Below, one piece after another: positions 1-13,300 of a stretch of 64,000 bases of DNA; positions within the stretch are counted from its first letter, which is position 1; each line of letters opens with the position of its first letter. The notes beneath the pieces are model-generated. The model made no database searches, was not told the origin of the DNA, and worked only from the letters and a program-made list of their open reading frames with translations. This DNA is from Serinus canaria (taxonomy: Eukaryota > Chordata > Aves > Passeriformes > Fringillidae), in assembly GCF_022539315.1 (NCBI RefSeq), contig NC_066323.1:16543719-16607718 (forward strand), read 5' to 3'. Made by a program: the position numbers and the translations under genes.

Positions 1-499
1 TGGCTTTCTCAGCTATAAAATTCCTCTCTTGGGACAGGGCAAGGGAAAGAAAATTGCTGTCTGCTGTCCTCCCCAGGATCCTGGGGAAGCCTCATTCACC
101 CTCCCTGACTGCAGGTGTGTGACATGGTCTGTGACAGCTTATCAAATGACACAATCCCCAGCACCCTGCTCCAGGAGGTTTGTCTGCACCTCATCTTGGA
201 GCTCATCTCTTTGGGCTCAGCTCTGTCTGGGCATTTTCAGTTAAGCCCAGTGTGTGCTGGCTATATGGTATTCAGATATAAGACCAAAAACCAAGCACCG
301 AGGGGAGGAATTCTGCTGTTGGTTACCCAGCTACGTGGCCAACATTCCCATGCAGTGAACACAGAGAAAATAACAGCACGGCCCAGCTGCTTAAGAACTT
401 ATAGGATGAAGGATTACAGCTGCTTTAACAGACAGAAAGGAGCTAATGTATTTCCTGTGACTACATGTCCTGCCTCAGCCCATATCCCTCCGTTAATTA
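1..499. other. Upstream flank without a recognisable gene
   Basis: AT-balanced DNA lies ahead of the first CpG island. Short open frames exist on both strands, but none resembles a protein I know, and none is framed by convincing splice sites. In mammals, as I recall, MRPL44 lies head to head with WDFY1 on this side. No MRPL44 coding sequence is visible here, so it would have to lie further upstream. Confidence 0.5.
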
Positions 500-1350
500 C
501 CCCGGGGGGAACAGCCTTTCCTTGGCTGCCTTGCGGTGGCCCCGTGCCAGCGGGACGGGCAGCGACCGGGCTCCTTCAGCCGGGGTCACGGCAACGACTT
601 TTCCTGGGCAGAGCCCACGGGAGAGCGCAGCAGCCCCGCAGAAACGCGTGTTTGAGGCCGGGGACATCGGAGGGGACACGTCCCGCCCCGGGCTGGCGGC
701 CGGAGCCCCCACCACCAGATTGATTTCTCCGCTCTTCTATGAAATACGGCCCCGCGGCCCTCCTATTCCAGAGAATACGGCTGCGGCGGCCCGCCCCGCC
801 CGTGACGGCATCGGCGCGCGTGGGGCTGCGCCGCTACTCGGGACACCTCGGCCTGGCGGGGCGGCGCCGCTACACGGAGCCTTACGGGCCATGGCCGCCG
901 AGATTCACTCGCGGCCGCAGAGCCGCCGGCCCGTGCTGCTCAGCAAGGTCGAGGGGCACCAGGACGCTGTGAGCGCCGCGCTCCTCATCCCCAAGGAGGA
1001 CGGCGTCATCACGGCCGGCGAGGACAGGTGACCCGGGGCCCGCTCCCCGCCGAGCAGGGCCGGGCCGCGGGGCTGGGAGGGAGCCGGGGCAGCGGGGGCT
1101 GCTCAGGGAAATCCGGGTGCGCGCTGTGCCTTTGCCGGGAGGCGCGCAGGGACTCCGTGCCTGCGGCCGTAAGGAGATCCGCGGAACCGCGGTCCCGCCG
1201 GGGAAGATGCCCTCGGCTGGTTTGGCTCGGCCCGGTGCGGGACGCGGGGCTGACACTTTCCCACGGGCGCCGAGGGAAAGTGCTGTGCTCCGTGCGCGCT
1301 GTCCTCCCCCTGCGGAGCCCCCGGAAAAGCGCAGCTCGTCCTGTGTGTGA
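500..1350 (+). promoter_or_regulatory. WDFY1: CpG-island promoter of WDFY1
   Basis: CpG density rises sharply at about 500 and falls after about 1350. Just upstream of the start codon are a GC box at about 789-801 (CCGCCCCGCC core) and a CRE half-site TGACG at 803-807. No TATA box sits at a useful distance. This fits a TATA-less housekeeping-type promoter. The transcription start is inferred to be about 800-880, and the 5' UTR is probably under 100 bases. The island continues through exon 1 into intron 1. Confidence 0.75.
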
Positions 1351-4300
1351 ATGGATCCTGCAGAGCTCATGAGCAGAACCAGGAGTCAGGGAGTGAGCGT
1401 GTTTCCCTCGGCCTTCCGCTCTGCTGGCTGAAACACTTGCAGTGTGTCGCTGCTTCCCCTGCCCGTCGGGAAAGTTGGAGCTTCCCGAGCTGCTCCAGAG
1501 GAACGAGCCCATTCTGGTGGCTCGGTGTGCGGCTCCCAAACGTGCTTCCCTCTGGCTGAAGCCGCTCAGGGAGTGAGTTGGCAGATCTGAGGGGAGAGGG
1601 GGTGATGAGCTGCTGTGCACGGCGCTTTCTGCTTGGAAGGGAAGGTGTCTTCAGCGTACAACCCTGCTTCTCGGCACTGCCTCGTCTGCCACGGAAGCTG
1701 TGATGTCGTTAAACAGTTACTCAGATGAAAGGAAAATGGAAATGAGGAAGCAGGTAGTACAGAGGGTTGTGGCCAGGAGAGTGGTCAGGGATCTGCAGTG
1801 TATAGCGAGAGATGGAATTTCACCTGTGCCATGTGGAAGGTGACGCTTAAATGTGAAGAGGGATGGGAGATGCTTCTTAAGAAACTGTGGCTCCATTTGA
1901 AGCAACGGTGGACTTTTAAAAGTACAAAAGTGCATTCTTTGAGGCATAGCTTGGTGCGGGAATACTTTTACTGTTATACCATAAAACTTTTAAAACTGAA
2001 TTTGCATTAATATTTGCATTAATTTTTGTTTGAAAAGCTTGACCTTGTGAGAAATAGGAGGGTATGAGTGCTGAAAATCAGCAGAGCAATGGTGTTATCT
2101 GAACTGGGTTTTCTGGCATTTATTTTTAGGTCAAAAAGTGCAAACAGATCAGGTTTCCAGTTAGTTTGTGTCATCCCTTCCTGTGGAGATGGCTTTGTGC
2201 AGTACATGTTGGATAACAGCTTTCGGATGGGAATGGGCAGCTTCCTTTCATTCCAGTCACTTAGGTGTGATTGTGTTTGTGTTTAGTTTGCTTTGATGAG
2301 CTTCCTGAAGGAGAGAAGAGGAAATAATGATTTTTAAGACTGCATATCAGGGTTCAGCCTTCACAGAGCTTCATGGTACAGGCTTGCAGAGGTTTCCCTG
2401 TGGGTAGACAGTGCCAGCGTTTAAACTCAAGGTCTAATGCCGAAGGTTAAGCACTCTGCATGCTTAGACTGCTAATAAGAGCCAAGGATGGAACTGCATC
2501 TTTATCTGGGCAAGTTTTGATGTCAGATAGAGACCTGTGCAAGGAGAGACAGGCCACCACCCACCTTTGGTGTGTGTAATTTCCAAGTGAGTCTGTGGAC
2601 TTGTGGCTGAATTTGTGTCACCCACTTTACTGTGAGAAATTAAATCTTTAAACTTTCAGAAACCTTTATTACCTCTAATCTGGGATGCCTCCTACAGTAC
2701 ATCAGAGCTTTCACCTACAGTTCAACATGTTGTCAAACAGTGCTCCCCTGTTTCCTCGCTACAAGTGGGGTGTAGGTGTTAATACTGCCTAACTGCTTAT
2801 GCTCCTGGCAGCAAAGTGCAGAGTACAAGGAGCACAAGAGCTGCTGTGTGTACTAAGAGCAGGGCTGAAGTATTTTTTATTGCATCTTAATGCAGCTAAG
2901 GCTGTCAAGTATTTCATAATAACCAGTCAGAGGAATGTGTTTACAAGTTGGGTAGTGAGGAAAACATTGGTGCACAGACATTCCCTGGGAATGTTGTAGA
3001 TTATTCTCTCATTGTAGGTCTTCCTATTCTAAATTATATTTCTTAGAATGAAAAGTAATTGTTTTATTTTTTTCAAAGGATACAAAATATTTTTTGAATG
3101 TCAACAAAATTCTATGATTTTTTTTAAAAAGTTTTAAAGAGGAAAAAAGAAACAAGAATACCTGCAGGACACAAAGAGTTAATTTTCCCAATTGGCTTTT
3201 TCAGCAGGGCACTTGCCATCTGGGAAGCTTTCTCAGAACTTATCTAGAAAGGATGATTAACTCTGTGTCCCCGTTGGCAGCTTGTCTGACCCTGGCTGCA
3301 AGACAATGTTGGGAATTGTTGCAGTGTGTCCCTCAGCAGACAAATAGCTAAGGCAAGAGGAGTGTTTCCCAGCTGCAGCTGGGAATGCTGAGGGATGATC
3401 AGCTGTGTACAAGACCCTAAATGCAAGATGAAAGTAGTGTATTTACTACAGGCTAACAGGAGCTCTGGAGTCACTGGCACATTTCTATGCTGCTATTTGG
3501 TGACCATCAGTAGCTGCTTAAAGTACAGTATTAGCTTTTGTTGGTTTGTTTTTTGGTTTTTTTTTTTTTTTTTTTTTTGCTTATGAAACTTTTATATAGT
3601 TCAAAAACATGGTTTAGTTTAGCAGAAACTTGATAAAAACTCACAGCTGTGAGCTTCCATTGCACTGTGATTAAACCAGATTCCTACTGCTGTTTTGGGA
3701 ACAAGGTTGATAACAGTATAAATATTTTTTATTTAAGCTACCAGAAAGAGGCAGTATTCTGTTCTTGCTAGGAAAACAAGTGCCAGTGGTTGATTTTGGG
3801 TAGGAAAGCAGTTGTTGGTGGTTTGAAGGAGTTAGGAAGATGCAGTGCTGGGAACAAGGCTGGTGTAGCTGTGTAGTAACCTGCAGCAGTGCAGGTATTG
3901 TAACAGGTTTGGATATGACTGTTGCTCTTTCATCATTCTCCCTCTGTGGCACCTGTGTTTTGGCTTTCAGAGGGCAGCTGGTGTAGCACAAACACTGTTG
4001 GAACACAGCATTGTCTCTGCTCTCAAACCCCAGGTTTTTTCTCCTGCACTGCTGGGTGCTTACTCACTCTGTAGATGAAACAGTGATTGAGGACAATAAA
4101 AACTCTTAGAAATTGGTAAGGCTACAGTCAGTATTACTTGAAGATGGCTTTTGATTTTCTTTCTTTATATTACATTAAAAAATCCTATGCCAAAACTCCT
4201 CTGAGTTGTGCTTCTATAAATGGGCATGCTACCCTGCTGAAAGCAGCTTCTGGTTCAGTACTGAATGATAGGGAAGTTTGGAGGTAATTGCTAATATTTT

Positions 4301-7300
4301 TTTAAAATGTTTTGCTTCCTCCTGCCACTCTCAGAGACATGAACCTAGAATTTTAAAAGTCTGTATCTATCTCTGGGTGCTTCTTAATGAGTTTTGGCAT
4401 TTTTACATCCTTACAGAGACTGCTGTCAAACAACCCTGTGTCTTTCTAGGCCCTTGGTAGGGAATGCTTAAGGAGAAGTGAGTGGTAGGTAGCCAGCTCT
4501 TCTCAGGTACTGAGCCCAGGATTCTTCATTAAATAAAGACCAAGTTTTGAGGAAAGTGCTAATGACTCTAAGGCAGTTGTCATAACAAAGCAACTGAGTG
4601 TTGAAGGAGACTGTGGGAGCAGCATTACTGGAGGACTTCTCTAGTCCTTTAAGAACTAGTATTTTACAAATTAATTTGTCCCAACATAAGGAGATGCAAC
4701 ACAAAACCAGGTCTGTAGGAGTGAGAATCAGGGAGAGGTGGCCTTTTGGCAGGGGTCACTTGCTGACTACTGTGAAATGATCTCTTCAAATTTTGCTCAG
4801 TCAGAGCTTTATATAATTAGATATAAAGCTGTCTGACAGCTTATCTTTGCAAGCATGAGGCGAGCAGAGTCTAAATCTTACTTAAACCAAAATAAGAAGC
4901 TTTCAGAAGTTAATTTTGCTAACTCTTTCAGCTATTTGCTTAGGCTCTCGACTTCACTGAGGGGCTGTACCATTGATGATCAACACAGAAGTTATACTCC
5001 CATTAAATAATTTCTTAGAAAAAATAAATCTTTGCTTCCTTTATTCTAGTTCAGTACAGTTAACCACAATACTGAGAGGAAGCTAAGTGTGCTTTTGAAA
5101 AATCAGCAATGCATGATTGATCACCATGATAACTTATCATGTCATTTTTAAAAATAAAAGATAATTACATGACTTTGCCTAGAAGTGAAGAGTTGAATTA
5201 GTAAGGGTGGAAGCCACCATCTGAGATGTTCAGAACAGTTTGAGTATGATGGAGCTGCTTTAAAAAGCAAGTTTAAAAGCTGATAAAGGTGCATAGGTGC
5301 TAACCTGTGCTGTTCGGTTGGCATCATTAGAATGACTTGAAAACATTGTTTTTCCTATGTTCTGCGTTACCAAGAAATAGCAACTGCTCTTCTGAAGTGG
5401 TGACTCACTGACATAAGGTAGGCTGTTAATTATTGTAAAGAGGGAGGGATAGCTTTCAAGAGACAGTCTTCATGCAAATTATTTAGTCACTAATAATTAT
5501 TAGACTAATGTACATATGCCCCTAAACTGGTCAAAAAGTAACTTGATTTAAAAGCTGAAAATCATTGTTTGGAGCAGTGTATGTTCACCTGTATTGCTTT
5601 CAAGTTTTCAGAAAGTAGTTCATTAAGGGTGGGCATTGTCTGCTTTGTTTTTGAGTGGTCTTTTAAGACAAGCCTTTAAATGGATTGCAAAATTAGACTG
5701 CTACTGCTGTATCTTGAGCAGTAAAACTTGTGAAAAGTTCTTTTGGTTGTCGTGCAAGACACTGGTCCCCTTCTGCGCTCTTTTTGTTAAACTTTTTACT
5801 GTTGATCCTACATTATGTCTAACTAATCAGTCCCCTAGTGTTTTTCTAGAGAATTCTAAATACCAGAACTTTTATTAGCTAACAGTAAATAGAACAGCAA
5901 ATCTCAGTGAAGCCTCTTGACAGTGTTTCCAGGTACATATATTTACAGATCATTTAGGAATGAGGAAGTTGGATTTAAACAGTAACACAAAGGCAAACAA
6001 TGGTTTGGAGATGAAATTTCAAGAGGACTTAACCTTAACACTGTCTGCATATGTGCTCTTAACTTCTTGATGCAGAGTCCCTTCAATGTGTCTCTTGTAG
6101 AATGTTTTTAATTGACAATAGCTTTTCCCTTCCATGCTGATACTCTCGCATCCCTCCTCACAGGATTTGACAGCCATCAGAGTAGTATAATGCTAAATGT
6201 TCACAAGACCACTTACCCTTTCCTTCCAAGAGATGATTGCGGAAGTTTGCAAACTAAAGCCAATTTTATAAAGAATCTTAGCATGCTGTCCAAGTAATCT
6301 TGTCAGCTTTTCAGTTAACGTTTGACTGGCTTATCAATCCTGATCATATTTAGGGCAGAGAAGCAGTGCAAACCAACAGCATGTTGCTTGTCCTTTGTAT
6401 TCCTACATGAGGGATTAGAGGCATGGCTTAGAGGAAATAATATTGAGTTAGATATGCTGTCCTCTATGGATTCTTCAGATTTGGGGATGGAGATGTCAGT
6501 AATGTGCTGTTCTAGAAGATGAGGTGCTTCTGTTATTAGTATTCAGTGTCTGGCTTGCTGAAGGGTGAGTTACACAGAGATGCAGTAAAAATTTAAAAGT
6601 TTGGACTTCCATAAGAAATTATTTGCAGTTTTTTTTAATGTATCTGTTTAGTCTGCTATAAACAAACTGTGGTTTGCTCTGCCAGAGATAGAAAGTTTCT
6701 GCAGTTTGAATTCGACTTATATCAACCAGAGCCAAGAAGGAGGTAAAGGAATGCAATTTGTAGCAATTTCTGAGGTGAGCTGAAATAGTATTTCCATTTC
6801 ATACTCCTGAAACTCCATGTATAGATAGTTTTAAAGAAAATTTTTCCAAATCCAAGGGTGCCTATTCTTAGTGCCAGTATTCTTGCTCTGTTAGAGCAGT
6901 ATTTGAGTGCTGTTATTTCTGTTATATTGTTCCTCTATTACATTTGAGTAGCACAAAAGCTAAGGGCAGTGGAGCTGACCCATAAGTAATGCAGTGGTTC
7001 AGATGTAGGGGATGATGCACTTACAGCTGGCTTCTCCCTGCTCTTCCCATGCCACAGGACAATCCGAGTATGGCTGAAGAGAGACAGTGGGCAGTACTGG
7101 CCCAGCATCTATCACACCATGGCATGTAAGTACAATATGGATGTGGTAAGTGGTGGCCAGGCACAGGATGGGTTTTGTACCTGTGCTGTGTGTAGGAATA
7201 CCTCCTTCTCATTTCCCCAAGGGCTGGATCCCCTCAATGATCTTGATTTTGGGAGCTTTGCAGCAAATCTAGCTCAGACTTTGGTTTAAAACTAGCTGCA

Positions 7301-10300
7301 TGGTGGATGAGATCTGTGGCAGTGTTCTGTCAGAACCACATCCTTCACCAGGTAAATCATTGTGGATCTGCAGCTGGAGGTGCCTCAAATGATGGAGAAA
7401 ACTTGTCTGCCAGTTAAGTGAGCTCTTCTAACCTAGCTGAAAGTTGAGATGTAAGAATACTCTCAGTTTTCCAAGGTGTGCATTTTTCTTTTTCAGGGCT
7501 GCTTTTGAGATAACTTTATTGAGCTCAAGTTCTTAACTGTAACCAGCTGTTGCTGTTAGCTCAGCTTTTCATCTTTTTGTAAAATTCCTCTTGCTGAGTT
7601 GCACCTTGTGGCAGGAAATGATGTTTGCATATGGTTCCTGTTGGTATATCTGAGTTACAGTAGTCACGTTTCTGTCCTCAGCTCCACATGTGGGAATTGA
7701 ACTGTCATTCCAAGGGATGTTAGCTAGGCAGACTAGTTTCTCTCAAGCTACTTAAACAGCTTTTGTCCTGAGTGAAAGAATTGACTTTTATTAAAGTCAT
7801 GTGTATCCTAATACCTCTGTTTAAATACTGTAATGTACTTGCTTTTTTTGACAGCACCATGTTCTGCCATGGCTTATCATCATGACAGCAGACGGATATT
7901 TGTTGGCCAGGATAATGGAGCTATCATGGTAAGTTGTTGTGACTTTTCTTCTGAATGTAGGTTAGAATTGCTCAGATTGCCCATGTGTTGCTGGCAGCTG
8001 ATAGTCTGTTTTCTTTCCATTCATTTTGGAATGCAGCTACTGCTAAATGGCTGAGCTTCTTGGCAGCTCAGCTGAGATGTATGTGGGAGGACTGCAAAAC
8101 AAAGGTTGTTCTGGCTAGATGTGAGCCAGGTAGCCTCAAGAAGCCCTTGAGCCATTAGTGCAGGAGTGGTCCCAAACAATTTCAGTTTGCCAAGGAGCTG
8201 TTTTGAGGGCGGTACAGTAAGCTGGGCAGAGTTGCCATGGTGGTGCTCAGACAGGGGTCGTGAACTGCAGTTGGTTTGCTCCTGGCCAGGATTATGGATC
8301 TGTCTGTATCCTGCCATGCACACATCTCTGGATTTGCTTGCTGCACATATTTTTATGATGTAGAAATTTCAACACTAGTTCTAAAATTTTAAGAGGCTGG
8401 GTTAATCTCTTTTCTTGCTGGGATTTCTTTCTTCTCTCTTTGTATACTTTTGCTGTAGTTGCTGTCCCTGTCTTGGAGAGTATACACTTGGCAGAACAGA
8501 AACTGGGTTTTATTTTCCCCCCCCCTTGGTAAAGGAGGGAAATCTTGTGACTCTCAGATGCTTTAATGATTTCCTTTCTCTATGAAAATAAGGTCAAAAT
8601 AATAACTGCCCCATAAGGAGCCAGGGTACTGCATGAGTGTCATAAAGAGTGATTCTACTGATAACTGCTATAAATAGCCTACAAAGAACTGCAGAGAATT
8701 CTAGTGATAACTGCTGGAAATTTCAAGTTGAGACTTCTAAAATTTCATTAAGTCTAATGGATCAAATAAAGAACACTGTCACTTAAACCTGTCCATTGTG
8801 AAGTCACAAGCGTGCAAATCTTAAGTAGTACCAGATAGTTTTGTTTGCTCCTGCTGGGGACAAATGAGATCTTACCTCTTTCTATAACCTCCTTTCAGTA
8901 AACTCAGTTCTGAAAGGATGTTTCCTGTTGAAAATTCAGTTCACTTTTAATTTACAGTTGACATTTCAGTGTGCTTTGCTCCAGCCTGAGAAGCTGCCTG
9001 GATTTTGTGGGATATACTGCTGCTATGCAAATTTTGGTCTGTGAGGTTGCTACTCCTTTTTGGGTGTCAGTGTTGCTTTAAGCCACTGTGGTATCTTCTA
9101 ACAAAATCACTTTGCTTTTAGGAGTTTCATATTTCTGAGGACTTTAATAAGATGAACTTTGTGAAGACCTATCCAGGTAAACAGTTAACCACTATCTACA
9201 CTAACATTTGTGTAAAGGGAAAGTATCTACAATGCTTGGGAAACTGGACACAGTCACAGATTAATCAAATCCAGATTTGCTTTAATTCTGACTGACCTTA
9301 TAGTTGGTCACTTCTTTGGGGGATAACTGCCATAAGAAAAATGTTCTTTCAGACAGCTGAGTCCAAGTTGTAATCACGATCATTAAGTTCACTACATCAT
9401 TAGTTTGCAATGTAATGAGCCAGAACTAGTGAGCTTGGATTTTGCTCTTCAGGTAGAGTAGTTGTACTACATGAGTGTTGGTGTAAGAGCTTTATAAAGG
9501 TGATTTTGGTATTTGCAGTTTCTCTCCTTACTTCTTGTAATCAATATGCTTGGTTACTCCTAGCTCAAGGTAAGAGTCTATACCTTCTCTGTCATCCTAG
9601 GAGAGCAACAGGGATGAAAAAGAGCTAATTTTTCCAATATGTGGGAAACAGGGTTTGTGGGATTATTCTAATATTTATAGTGATACTAATTTCAGCATTT
9701 GTCTATACACATCCTTTAGAGTAATACAAAACTCAATTGTTGGTTAAAATTGGAATATTAATGTGAAAGGCCTGAAGGAAGCTCCTAAAGACTGGAGATT
9801 ATGTAGCAAAACAAAGTGCAGTTTGTCTTGTGACTCCCTGACACCGATAGAAGCAATGTTCTTGCTTGGGAGAAAAAGACCTTGTTCTTAAAGCAACAAA
9901 ACCTCCCTTTATCCTAAGGGAGATGATTTGACAATTCAGTCAAGGGAAGTACTTGCATCTTGGGGGGCAGGGGAAGCTTCTCTCTAAAGCATGTGTAACT
10001 TCTTGCTTAGTGGCAGCATTCTCAACAAAGCTGGGTGGGATTTGGTTGCTGTCACAGGAAGCAGTTTGAATGCCATGGACTAGATATCCTTTCAGGTGCT
10101 TAGAATTATGAAAGTGAGCATAGCTCTCTGGGGTTAAGAAAAGATGGCTTTAGTAAAGCAATTCAAGTTTTCAGATGTGTTGCATTACTGCCCAGAAGTC
10201 CTGAGCTAACTAGAGGAAGCTGAGGATTTGCTTGTTCCTTGACCTTGGGTATCTGGGCTGAATTCAGCTTCTCTCCCTCTGAGGGAAAGCTGAGTGATGG

Positions 10301-13300
10301 GTTTGGTTCACTTGAGCTATTCAGAAGGCAAATCCTAAACAGAACTATGGGAATGTTTTCATTCAGCCAAGATGCAAGTATAATATAATGCTGAAATATC
10401 TCCCTGGGGCATTGCCTAGATATCAGCTTCAACCTCTATCTGTCTGAATTAGAATGGAGGTATACACAGAACTTTGATTTTTGGGGGAAAATAGCCGGAA
10501 TCTTTTTCTTGTCACAGCTCACCAGAATCGAGTGTCTGCTATTACTTTCTGCCTGGCATCAGAGTGGCTTATCAGCACAGGTCATGACAAGTGTATCAGC
10601 TGGATGTGCACCAGGAGTGGGAGCATGCTGGGGAGACATTACTTCACCTCTTGGGCCTCATGTCTACAGTATCCTTTAAAAATGAGTGCTACCCTGAAAA
10701 TGGAAGAGTACTTTGTTTCTTTACCTCAATTTGTTCCCAACTTTTCATGTATAAAAACTAGAGTGACATCTCTTGCAAGTCTGCTAACCCTTATTCTCAT
10801 TAGAAGTTTCATACCTTTATTTCTGTTAGTGGTTATTAGATAGCAGAAGAGACCTTGAGCTGGAGAAATCCCAGTCTATACTACTTCCTAATTTTGAAGT
10901 GTCTGTCTGTAACATCTTGTGGCAGTGACAGTATCTATAGCCTGGCCCACAGACTTCCTGGGCAAGTCACTTTGTTCAGCAGATGCCAGTGTGCCTTTGC
11001 GTCCTTCCAGAACATAAAACATCATGAAACCCCTCTGGACTGTTTTAATTTTTCTGTCTCTGCTCAAGTTAATATTTTCTATCTTTAAGCTACAGGTATA
11101 TTTAAACTTTATTCACCAGTAGTAATTTGTCTGTGTCCAATTTGCTTTCTGTAAACTATGTTTAACTGCAGCATTTGCAACTTAGATACTCTGTCTATTC
11201 AGCTGTAAGTACTTCAGGGCATTCTTTACCCTATGTAAAAGACTTACAAACCCAATACCTTGAAAGGTAGTTCACATATCAAAGCTTTTGAAAGCAAACT
11301 AAACTAAACTAAAAGTTTTTTTAGCACTTGGTAATGTGGCAGTTTAGATGTGGCCGGACAGTAATTGAAGGTATTGGTTGCTGGATGAGGTTTGATGGCA
11401 ATAATGTTTTAGAGGCAGCAAGATTGAAAAACTGAAAGAGGTCAACATCATCTCTTGAAAACATGAAGCCCTCTCTAGAGTGACTGTATACCTGTGTCCT
11501 GGTAAGAAGCTGGGAGGAAAACTCAGTTGCCAGCTGCATGTCTGTCCTTCTGAGGTCTCCCATCTGTGCAGATCCTGCCTTACTGGCTGAAGAACTGCCA
11601 GGTTTGTCCTGTTGTACTGCTGCTCTCTTTTGGAGCCCAGGGGAGTTGCGTCCCACGAAACATTCCATGTGCAGCTCACCTCAGCCGAGTGCAGCACAGA
11701 ATAGGTTAAAGCTGGTGTATGTGTAGGAGACCAGCTCACAGCAATCTGGTGAGCAGTCTGAGCCTCACTGAATTCAGTGGCTTCTATAGCTAATGCTATT
11801 GCAAATAATGGCAGAGTTTACTATTAAAATGGAGAAAAGAATATGACCTTTTATATCAATATAAAATAAATTTCCACTGAAGAACTTGACATTTGAAAAT
11901 CCATTTAAATTGATCTGCCTTTGGATTTGTGTTCGGAAGAACCAGCTTGCTGGTGTGGGTACTAGGTGCTTGGCCTCCCTATCAGGAGGGTCTTTAGAAC
12001 ATTGTTTGTTAATGATCCTATGTATAAGCTTTTGAAAAACACAGCAGAGTGCCTATTCTTTACTGGATTAGTGAGGATAAGGCAAGCCTGAACTTCAAGA
12101 TGAAGAAAGGATCACATGTTCAGAGAGCTAGAGGATTTGTTGAAAACAAATTGTTTATCTCATGATCCTGAAGGCTTAAGAGACTTTGGAATATCATCAG
12201 ATGGCAGAGCCTCTGCATTTTCACTTAGGGTGGTGGGCTTTTTGGGAGACTGTCCTTAAGTTGGCCTGTGTTATATACCAGAAGCTACTTTTCTAGATGC
12301 TGCTTGTGTTTTTGTGTGGTTCAAGGAGGACACCTAAGTTTATACACAGCTCTTGAGTTAAGTGGTGTCAGCTGCATGGATCTTTCATAGCTCTTGCTTA
12401 TATTCTGAATAACAAAAGTCTTCTAAAAGCAGCAAATCATCTAGTTCCATTGGCTTGCCATGCTTTTGTTTCTGGAGTTCATAGCTGCATCGTGGCAAAA
12501 ACCGAGTAACTGAACTGTTATGAGGTGGAATGCTTTTGCCCAATGTGCCACCTTGTTAATGGATGCCATGTTAGGGTGTGGTGTAGCTTTTATCTCAGTG
12601 TTAACTGACAGAATCCTTCCTGAAATTAGGTCAGTTTTCAATACCACACTCAAGGACCTGGGAAGTCCAGAGAACAGGACAAGAAATGAGACAGCCTCAC
12701 CTTGGCAGTAGGCAGAACATTGGAGGTGTGCTTCCACTGCAAGGTGAACTCGTTGTGGAGGGTCAGCATCCTTGTATCTTGGTTTTCCTCTCCTGGGGAT
12801 GCTTCTCCTTGACTGGTGTTCAGATATGATCATGAAACTCAGCATGCATTTGTTGGTGATTATTCTGGACAGATCACTCTTCTGAAGCTGGAGCAGAATA
12901 CCTGTTCAGTTATCACAACCCTTAAAGGGCATGAAGGTAAAGTAACTCTTTGTCTTAAAGCCACTTGTCCCAGATATGGTACCTCTTTGTAAGTTGGGGT
13001 GAGATGTTCAGTTGCATATCTGCCTCTTAGGGGTAGATACTGAATGAAAAACCAGTTCAGGATAGTGGTTATCACAAGCTGTTGAAAGCTGTACTTGACT
13101 TCCTGTTAAAGAACAAACATCCTTGCTGAAGGGAAATCTTAGCCTTATAAATACCTACAGGTATTTTTATTATAGCTGAAAAACAAAAGTAAACATATGC
13201 ATTCAGTTAAGCACAAATTATCCACTAGATGGCCACCTTTAAAAGCTTTATTCTCAACATGGGAGAAACTGCCTAGTCTAAGGCAAATGTCTCATCCTCT

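Larger units (their letters stand above)
1028..7057 (+). other. WDFY1: WDFY1 intron 1
   Basis: This 6.0-kb intron has a GT donor (gtgacc) and a CAG acceptor. Its first 300 bases are the tail of the CpG island. The rest is AT-rich, with a 22-base T run at 3557-3578, a hairpin at 4801-4836 and an octamer plus palindrome at 5472-5503. I see no nested gene, and the open frames here are short and unlike known proteins. Confidence 0.85.

Noticed and set aside
115..723. 202-codon + strand open frame before WDFY1
   Set aside because: It ends inside the CpG island, resembles no known protein, and owes much of its length to GC-rich, stop-poor sequence.
1009..1620. 203-codon minus-strand open frame over the WDFY1 CpG island
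   Set aside because: It is antisense to exon 1 and intron 1, rich in Arg, Pro and Ser as expected from CpG-rich DNA, with no recognisable domain.
3105..3130. CR1-like ATTCTATGATT tail
   Set aside because: Only one unit of the avian CR1 3' repeat is present, with no element body upstream.
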